The notes under the pieces were generated by a model. The model saw only the letters and a program-made list of their open reading frames with translations. It did no database searches and had not been told where the DNA came from. A stretch of DNA of 64,000 nucleotides, taken from Hydractinia symbiolongicarpus. Lineage: Eukaryota > Cnidaria > Hydrozoa > Anthoathecata > Hydractiniidae. The position numbers and the translations under genes are program-made. This document shows positions 57,101 through 64,000 of this stretch, piece after piece (the first letter of the stretch is position 1; the number at the start of each line of letters is the position of its first letter). Where the stretch lies: the NCBI RefSeq assembly GCF_029227915.1, contig NC_079879.1, positions 20,600,501 to 20,664,500 of the forward strand, in the 5' to 3' direction.

Positions 57101-58279
57101 ATCGGAAAAAACGGATCTTCGGGCAATTTTTGGCAATTTTTTATTCGATCCATGTAAAAACCGGAAGATATGTTAAAAGATTTTATTTAGCTTTTAGAAA
57201 CTTCAAACAGAATGTAAAAATTCGCTCTAGAACAAAAGTAATTATATTATAAGCAGATAGTGGCATATTTAACAATTTTCAAGCTTCTGATGATGTCACA
57301 GAAAATGTGCTGACGCAAGCAAAAATCTATTGCCGCCATTTTGTTCCTTTTATGACGTACTATAAGTGTGCCAAGTTTAATTCAATTTGAACAATCCTAT
57401 GATAAGTTATTGAGGGGGGGGGGGGGCGGAATCCGCCCCCCGGTCATAGTATGTTCGAAAATCCCCGGACCGAATAGGGTTAACATTGATAACAGCATTT
57501 AGTACCGTCAATCGGTACAAAAAGTCAAAAAGGCCTGAGAACCAGTGTGATAACTTATTAACTTCTTTGAAGTCCTCCATGTTATTTTTTACACTGCCTT
57601 ATGGGTAAATAATATCAAAAAGTTAACATACCATTCTGTCACATTGAGGAGCACTGTTGTGGCTGTCATTACGATGGTAAGATTTATAAGTTGTCAAAAA
57701 TATTAACCCCTTGCACAACACATAATCACTTTTTACCCCGACTAGATAGAAGAACTAATCGAAAGCATACTCCTTTTCAAGCAAGCACTGCTTGAACTCA
57801 AAATGGTTAATAAATAGCAACTCATTTTTAACTCCAAATCTTTTGTTTTGCATTATCTTATTTTTGAAAAATTGTGGTTCTATTTACACTAAAAAAGGAA
57901 AATCAAAGATCAGTGAAAAAACTTTATTATTAAATAAAAATAGTTACTCGAAGTAAGTAAAAGTTCTTGGTGGGTAAAAAATATTGCCAACTGAGCCAAA
58001 CCATTTCTCATTTTACCGAATTTTTTATAGCGTAAAATTCAGATTTTTAAAAAGGTTGATAACTCGTTTTAGCGACTTGTGGAAAATCCTGGTCTCTATA
58101 TAATGGATGATTGGACCGAAACTAATCGATGCATTCAAAAGCATTGCTGTTTTTGTGACCTATCAAATTCAAATTGTGGGAAAAGGAAAATTGAAATACC
58201 ATGCTGTTATCCGGAAGAACACTGCTGTGGTTGTCCTCATCATGATTATGAAAGAAAAGAAGTTTTCCAGCTCTACTAA
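54130..58279 (+). CDS. membrane-anchored Mab-21/cGAS-like nucleotidyltransferase, five exons
   Basis: Exons: 54130-55126, 55392-55511, 55915-56210, 56467-56619, 58073-58279. GT-AG introns have phases 1,1,0,0, and the total is 1,773 nt (590 aa). Residues about 17-34 form a membrane anchor. The nucleotidyltransferase core has CGSLREGYG (GS at 114-115), SADYDMML (Asp133, Asp135) and GDFVLSI (Asp317), so all three metal ligands are present. SHGPAVN and KEWP match Mab-21 motifs. An unusual run of about 15 Cys fills residues 279-312. Exons 2-4 carry the helical C-terminal Mab-21 half (SFSEAEQIL, FAYKSIFYKTLEEQ, HYWIEEQNLFEDL). Exon 5 adds a second Cys-rich tail (HCCFCDL, CCYPEEHCCGCPHHDY). The family includes cGAS-like receptors and ITPRIP-type proteins, so a cyclic-dinucleotide sensor is possible but unproven. 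A MITE sits in intron 4. Confidence 0.85.
56742..57479. mobile_element. piggyBac-type MITE, copy 3 (738 bp), in Mab-21-like intron 4
   Basis: Perfect TTAA on both sides (56738-56741, 57480-57483), ends CCCTATTCGGTCCGG and its inverse, with ggcggattccgcc palindromes next to both ends. The CRE-like site is mutated to TGATGTCA (57291-57298). Similarity to copy 1 is high over the full length. Confidence 0.9.
57620..57679 (+). pseudogene. relic or alternative copy of the Cys-rich last exon
   Basis: A short frame reads NIPFCHIEEHCCGCHYD just before a gatg|GTAAGA donor-like site. It closely resembles the EIPCCYPEEHCCGCPHHDY segment of exon 5, 550 bp downstream. It lacks a clear acceptor and the rest of the exon, so it looks like a decayed duplicate. 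Use as an alternative exon cannot be excluded. Confidence 0.45.
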
Positions 58280-58655
58280 GCATTGCAGCGCTTGGTTTTG
58301 TTGCCAGCAGTATTTTGTCTTAATGATGACATGTGACAATGACAAAATTGATCTGTCAAAGAGGATAACTTTTGGTTTAAACACCTTCTGTAATTAATTT
58401 TTTTCACTTAAAATTGATTTTAATGTAAACGACAGATAAATGTAAGTAACAGACGGGTTATCAATTTCTAAAAGTGACAGCAACCTAAAAGTTTTGATTA
58501 TCGGGATGCACTCTCCTACTTTGTGTTCATTGAAAATTACTTGTTAGGTGTAAATCTTGCCTTTCAGGAGAAACAAATTGTTATCATACACAAAACAGAC
58601 AAAAATTTTTCAAAAAATATGTAAATTCGTAGTAAAGATCTTTAATATAAAATTA

Positions 58656-58978
58656 TACCTTAAAGGGAATTAATTTTGCAAGAAAATTTTCGAAAAAAAA
58701 ATTTAATTTTCGCTAAAATTCGCGAAGTTGACAAGTCCTAAGATTTTGCAAGAATAAATTTCACGAATATCGCGATAAAAGAATTTGATGACTTTATACT
58801 TTTTTTATGTGGAAGTTAAAACTTGCATACATATTTCAATCAGAATTCCGAAGAAAGAAATCATTTTTTAAGAAGGGAGTAAAACAAAAGTTTCGTGGGA
58901 ATTAATTTTAGCAAAATTGACAACAACTCGCAAAATGTTACTGAAATTAACTCCTACAAAATTAAACCCCTTAAGGTA
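58656..58978. mobile_element. MITE with TACCTTAAAGGG ends
   Basis: The left end taccttaaagggaattaatt and the right end, on the other strand taccttaaggggtttaattt, are inverted repeats about 24 bp long. The interior is AT-rich with repeated 'ttcgcgaa'-like words and no ORF. The superfamily was not determined. Confidence 0.6.
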
Positions 58979-59639
58979 ATTATTGTTTTAAAGCTGATAA
59001 GTTGAACTTCGAATAGAAAAAGCTAAATGCATTGTACTCTTCAATTCTGTTCATCTTTTGGTTGATACGTGAAAAAATTTCGCTGGAATTCATTTTCGCA
59101 AAATGTGGAAACAGAAACTAAATGTGTTGCTTATTTCACGAGACACAATTCGCAAGTCTTGCATGGTTCACTTTTTGCAGCAACATAAATTAAATAAATA
59201 CACTGTTTCTGTCCTTTACTGATAATGCTATTTTGTTCCACCTCCATCACTTTGACTTCGTACTTATAAAACTCCACCTTTCATTTTTTTTCTAATTGAC
59301 GCCATCATGGTTAAAATAAATAAAACAAAAGATGGCAAGAATTTCCCTACGGAGCAGCTCCAGGTCGAATGTATGTCTCGTTTAGAGGAAAATTCAACCT
59401 TTATTGCGCTAAATACGAGGCAAAAATAAAATTGCTTAAGTAATTCTCGTATTAATAATTAGAGCTGATGAAATACCTTAATTGCTTAATCATGTAACAT
59501 TCTGCTCAAACATTTCAAGCCGAAAATATGCAGAGAGATTTCTTGCAGAACAATAATGTAGAAACAAATGTTGAAAGACAGCGTCCGCAACATGTCTACG
59601 GCAAAAAGTTTAAATAGTATAATAACTTGAAGAAAGACT
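58979..59639. other. intergenic, AT-rich repeat-like sequence
   Basis: It continues the gcaaaat/ttcgc-type words of the preceding MITE to about 59,170. Nothing else is recognised. Confidence 0.4.
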
Positions 59640-59960
59640 TAGATAAGCGCTTTTTAACAAGCCTGCACAAAAAAGTAATTGCACTTCCGCATTCCGCCTC
59701 CCGGTTGAACCTAGTAATAGCAAAAACCGTCGGCCAGCAATATTTGTAGCATTCGGATTATGCTCCTGCAGAAACAGATCCAAAAGTCTGTTGTTGCAGA
59801 ATCAATTGAGTGTAAAAATTTAACACTTAAAGGTTAACCAAGGCAGTTTGATTTTCGAAGACTTTATATACCAGTAAGAGTGTAGCTACCTAACTGATTT
59901 TAGCATAAGACTTATTATTAGGAATTTTGTTATAACCAACTTTCATTATTTTTAGTTGAC
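59640..59960 (-). mobile_element. decayed Helitron-like family 2 fragment
   Basis: Blocks matching the array units in order: agtaatagcaaaaaccgtcg (array: catagcaaaaacaatcg), tgtagctacctaactg, tttagcataa and gttataaccaa. Termini are absent. Confidence 0.5.
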
Positions 59961-60930
59961 ATCAACTCACACAATTTCATAGATCGTTCACGTGTTCTTC
60001 AAAAGAAGTCATTGCATTACCAAATTTGATTTTTCGACTGTCTTGTGTTAAGTATCCAATATCTTACTTTCACAAGATTTAAGTCTGTAAACTACTCCAA
60101 GTGCTCCGGTGGCCAAAAAACTACACAGAACCGAATCCAAGTGCCCCGAGATTTTAATGTGGTTTAAAAATATAGATTATATTTTTTGCATAACTAAGAA
60201 ACCACGGCTCCTTGTAAACAAATATGGCTGTTTCAAAAGCGAAAGTGCTAGCGCTTTTAGCCTTCATTGAAGAGGAAAACGAAAAAGATAACTGACCTAA
60301 TTCTACCATTGGTTGCTACAATAATTTCTACCGACCGTGTTGATGCTGTTAGGATACCAGGATACTTTAAGATAGCAAACACCTTGTATACCTATATGAC
60401 ATTTAATTTAAATGTAATTTTAAATTGTGATGGCGACTGAGGCATGGCGCTTGCATCTATCGTAGATAGTTCTCCTGTTTCATCATTTCCTCCCCATATA
60501 TTCGGTAAATATAAACCGTAGTATTCACAAGCATATCCATTGACAGCATTGGTGTTCAATGACATCGCGCTTTCACTTTTAATCAAGTCATGCTTACATT
60601 TAAAGCTGTTCTGTTTGTTTATTTTTTCGCATAATTAAGTTCCGTCTCCCGTGATTAAATAATTTATGTAAAGTATTCAAAATGTTTTTACACTGCAAGA
60701 GTTTAACTGGCAAAAAAATGTGCGCCAAAGAAAAGGGTTTTCAGAGTAAGAAGATTTTGTCCGTAGTAAGTCAAATTATAAAGTGAACTGCTCCTCGAGG
60801 AGTTCATCCAGATTTGATTCTGAGTGCTCCAAATTACCAAAGAAATGGTAATTAGAGCACTTGGAGCATCCAGGACCAAATTTTGTGTGCGAGAGAAAGA
60901 GCCCCCAAGTTTGTTGTGTAGTGAGGCATC
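59961..60930. other. intergenic with inverted ccaagtgctcc motifs
   Basis: The words ccaagtgctccgg (about 60,097) and agagcacttggagc (about 60,855) are in opposite orientation and might be diverged ends of the pogo/Tigger element. A short frame at about 60,223 (MAVSKAKVLALLAFIEEE) recalls a Harbinger transposase start but ends after about 24 codons. Confidence 0.3.
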
Positions 60931-61890
60931 ATGGCGACAATTAATACCAAATCATTAAAAGACATATACGAAGCACTGAAAGAAGTAGAGGTTGCCAACT
61001 CGAAGACAAAGGTTCCTTTAAAGTATGGGATACCAAAGAACACATTATCCAACTGGATAAGAAATAAGAACAAACTCATTGATGCAGCCAGGAAAGGAAG
61101 TCGTTCAAAACCTCAGCGTTTGAAAGAAGGATTGTTTGCAAACTTAGATGAACCAATGTTCGAATGGATTCTCTTGTTGGTAGCAAGGATGCTGCTGTTT
61201 CTGCTCTAATTTCAAAACTAAAGACACGCAATTCGCCCGGAAAAACATTTAAGGTTTCCAAGCTTCAGATTAAGACTCTCCAACTTAAAAACGAAAAATT
61301 CGTTGGTGGGAAGCATAGCAAGTTTCGCCTGACTAAAATGACAGGAGCTACAGTTGGAGATAAATTATTAATGTTTCTCATTGGTGATTCCACAAAACGC
61401 AAATAAAACTTGCCCTGAAACCAGGAAAAAGTTGGATAGATAGAGGACTATTTAACGAATGGGTTCCTAAGTATGAACGACAATTAACGAAGGAAAATCA
61501 AAAAGTTGTTCTATTAGTTAACAATTGCCCAGTCCATTCGACCGTTGACAATCTTGAATCGATTGAATTGATCTTTCTATCGCCAAATACTACCTGTAAG
61601 CTACGGCTGATGTGTCAAGGCGTGATTCGATCGCTTAAAGCCTGCTATAGAGGGTTTTATGTTTCGGGAAATTGGCAGATGCAATAGAGAAAATAAACCA
61701 CTTTCGAAATTCTCGGTATTGAAAGCCATGCAAATCCTTGATGTTGCTTGAGGTAATGTAAGAGTTGAACTATACTTTATAGCTAAAGCCAGAATTTCTG
61801 AGAAAAATCAAGCTGATGCTTTGCAGGATGTCGATGACCTCTTCAAGGAACTGCAGACCAGTAAGAAAGCCTTGTAGTTCAAAACTCGGA
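60931..61890 (+). pseudogene. pogo/Tigger-type (CENP-B-like) transposase relic
   Basis: The N-terminal HTH is recognisable (KYGIPKNTLSNWIRNKNKL, from ATG 60931) followed by ANLDEPMFEWI. After frame changes near 61,180 and 61,400 come Tigger DDE-domain motifs: FNEWVPKYDRQL, LLVNNCPVHS (second Asp changed to Asn), IELIFLSPNTTCKL and QGVIRSLKACYRGF. Further frame breaks and stops lead to DDLFKELQ at about 61,850. It is clearly dead. The family (Tc1/mariner superfamily, pogo branch) is well supported by motif order. Confidence 0.8.
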
Positions 61891-62106
61891 GTTAAACTTC
61901 CTGGCTGCAAAGGATTTCATGACAAATAGATCTAAAAGACGCTTATTGGCACGTGCAAATCTTTTACCCGGATTAACGAAAATATCCGAGATTCGAGTGG
62001 AATCAAAAATTAAAAGACATAATGCTCTTAGCTTCTGGCTTAGGCCCGGCTCCTTGCAAATATAATTATCGTCCCGGGTATTGTGCCTGAGAGAAGAAGT
62101 TTAGTA

Positions 62107-63960
62107 TTGTTTATTTTGATTTGATTTGATTTGATAACTTTACTTAGAGTCGATAAAATATACAATGTTGTATAAGGTATTTTAATAAAATAAAATGAAA
62201 TAAAATTAAAACTGTACCATTTCCCTGCCAGAAATGATTCATCAATTGAATGAGATAATAATTTCTGGGAGGGAAGGTGGTTAGCCTACTAAGGCTAATT
62301 AAGATCGACTATTATTAAAATATAAAGGAAAAATGTAAATTTAGTTTATATAACCCAAACATGGTATATAGGTAGCACATAGACGGCATTTGCAGTGTAG
62401 ACTATCCAACTGCCGAATCTTATTGCAGAAAACGCTAAAAGATGTCTCACTCTTCACTGCCACTTGAAGACTGTCCCATAACTGAGCACCAATATGAGAA
62501 GCAGACTGTAGACCAAATCTTGTAGATCTAATTATGTTTCTCACAATAACGCACCCTCTTCGCAAATCGTATAGTGGAGTTTCTACAAAAAGAAAAACAC
62601 TGTGCATATAGGATGGGCTTAAACCAATTCTAGTCTTAAATACCTCTCTAAGTAATAACTCACAATAAGGACGGTGCATAGTTTTGCAGACCGATCTCTC
62701 TTGTGTAGGATCATAAGGGCTCTGCTTTGCACTCGTTCTATTTTTGCGAGAGATGACCAAATAAGAGGACAATATCTGGTTTCTCACGCTACAAACGAAT
62801 TCGCTATAATACTTCGTTTATCAAATGACATAAATATAGATATTCGTCTTAAAGCAGATAACTTGGCACTAACCCTCTTGCACAATGCACTTACAGGCTT
62901 TGTGAAGGAAAGGGCATTGTCAAAGTTAACACTCAACAATTTTACATTGCTACATTCCTTTAAAACGTTTTCAATTAAAATTTATTAAAACAGGAGAAAG
63001 CCTTGCTTTCCCAAACACAATTAGTTGACACTTGTCAGCATTAAGCTGAAGACCATTTTTAAAGAACCATTCCGATACGAAAACTAAAGATTTTTCTAAC
63101 TTCTGCTTCACTTTAGTGATGTCAGTAGGCAATGCATAAAGTGTATTTCATCAGCATAGTTGCATATGCTCACGTCTAAAATCTAGCATGAGATCGTTCA
63201 AATAAATATTAAAAAGTCCTAATTAAGCCCTGAGGCACACCAATAAACAGATCAAGCCATGAGCTATATTTGCCACCTAATCCTACCCTTTGCTTACGAC
63301 TAGTGAGGTAACTACGAATGACATGTATAGCTTGATTTGAGAAACCATATGCATGCATCTTTGCAAGAAGTAATTATGGTCAATGCGGGCAAATGCTTTA
63401 CTCAAATCCATTAAAACGGCTGCTACATATTTTCCCTGATATAATCCCCTATGCCAATCGTGCAGCATGTGTAATAAGACATGTCGTGAGCCATAGCCTT
63501 TCCTAAAACCACTCAATAACGGTAGCATCTTACCCCACATGAAAGAAGATATCTGATCATATAAATTACGTTCAAATGTTTTAGAGACAGATGGAAGCAT
63601 ACTTATAGGCCTAAAGTTTTCCTTTTTTGTCTTGGGACCCTTTTTGTGAAAAGGATTAATGTTGGCACGTTTCAATAAATCCGGAAAACCTTTTTCGTAA
63701 GCACATTCATTGTTGAAAATAAAAGTAAGGTCTTTAGCATACACATCAGCAACCTGCTTTAATACCTTTACCGGCATATCATTTTTAGGCGAACTTTTAT
63801 TTTCCTTCAAGTTCATAATATATTTCTTCATCGTGTCTTCATCAATTGTTTCTTTTCGTAACGATTTTGACATGAATGGACCATTATTTGCACGCACTAT
63901 TCTTTTCTTTAGAGGTGCGTGTTTATACTTTCTCTAGAATCTAGTGCTTGACCAAGATCG
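62107..63960 (-). pseudogene. broken LINE ORF2 (reverse transcriptase), continues beyond the window
   Basis: On the minus strand, HAPLKKRIVRANNGPFMSK leads directly into the reverse transcriptase part (ENFRPISMLPSVSKTFE, SGFRKGYGSRHVLL, VLMDLSKAFARIDH). About 130 residues usually found between these blocks are missing, and the catalytic-region Asp in KAFD is Ala. After frameshifts, the C-terminal tail appears at 62787-62341 (STRFGLQSASHIGAQLWDSL, CKCRLC). An atcaa-type microsatellite at 62114-62136 may be the 3' tail. It is a different lineage from the intact LINE at 32.7-37.5 kb. Confidence 0.8.
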
Positions 63961-64000
63961 TTGCTGAAGGCTTGTCAAAGTTCTTGCAGGATCGATACGT

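Overview
The window looks like AT-rich animal nuclear DNA, most likely from a cnidarian and plausibly a hydrozoan. The reasons are spliced GT-AG genes with clean intron phases, secreted and seven-helix protein families, and a dense load of DNA transposons, Helitron-like elements and LINEs. The species call is an inference from gene and repeat style; nothing here names the organism. There is no sign of operons, CRISPR arrays or prokaryotic genes.

Four host genes can be reconstructed by joining exons whose phases agree. (1) A class A GPCR (coding exon 8661-9680) has a TATA-box promoter and a 5' untranslated exon near 7.4 kb. (2) A pancreatic-lipase-family enzyme lies on the minus strand in eight exons (20973 down to 15779, 450 aa). 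It has a complete Ser-Asp-His triad, a very short lid and a C-terminal PLAT domain. (3) A 1,034-aa secreted-then-membrane protein (38366-42911) has a signal-peptide exon, an Asn-rich beta-helix-like ectodomain, a Cys-rich stalk and many membrane segments. (4) A membrane-anchored Mab-21/cGAS-like nucleotidyltransferase (54130-58279, five exons, 590 aa) has all three metal-binding acidic residues.

Layout. 0-7.3 kb: minisatellite, MITEs and decayed repeats. 7.3-9.7 kb: GPCR gene. 9.7-15.7 kb: gene-poor. 15.7-21 kb: lipase gene, with a 1.5-kb Harbinger element and a TTAA-flanked MITE in its fifth intron. 22.5-31.2 kb: a head-to-tail array of Helitron-like elements joined CTAG-to-TC. 32.7-37.5 kb: an apparently intact two-ORF LINE. 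38.2-42.9 kb: beta-helix membrane protein. 44.6-49.1 kb: nested inverted-repeat elements holding a perfect 104-bp palindrome with a 9-bp target duplication. 53-58.3 kb: Mab-21-like gene, with one TTAA MITE upstream and another in its last intron. 58.6-64 kb: decayed MITE, Helitron, pogo/Tigger and LINE remains.

The repeat content falls into identifiable families: a piggyBac-type MITE (TTAA targets, CCCTATTCGG ends), two Helitron-like families that share a 5' end but use different 3' hairpins, a foldback family with CAACCTCG ends, a PIF/Harbinger element, a pogo/Tigger relic and two LINEs. The host genes are not obviously one pathway. Two are secreted or membrane proteins whose first coding exon is exactly 49 nt, and one is a candidate innate nucleotide-sensing or signalling enzyme.
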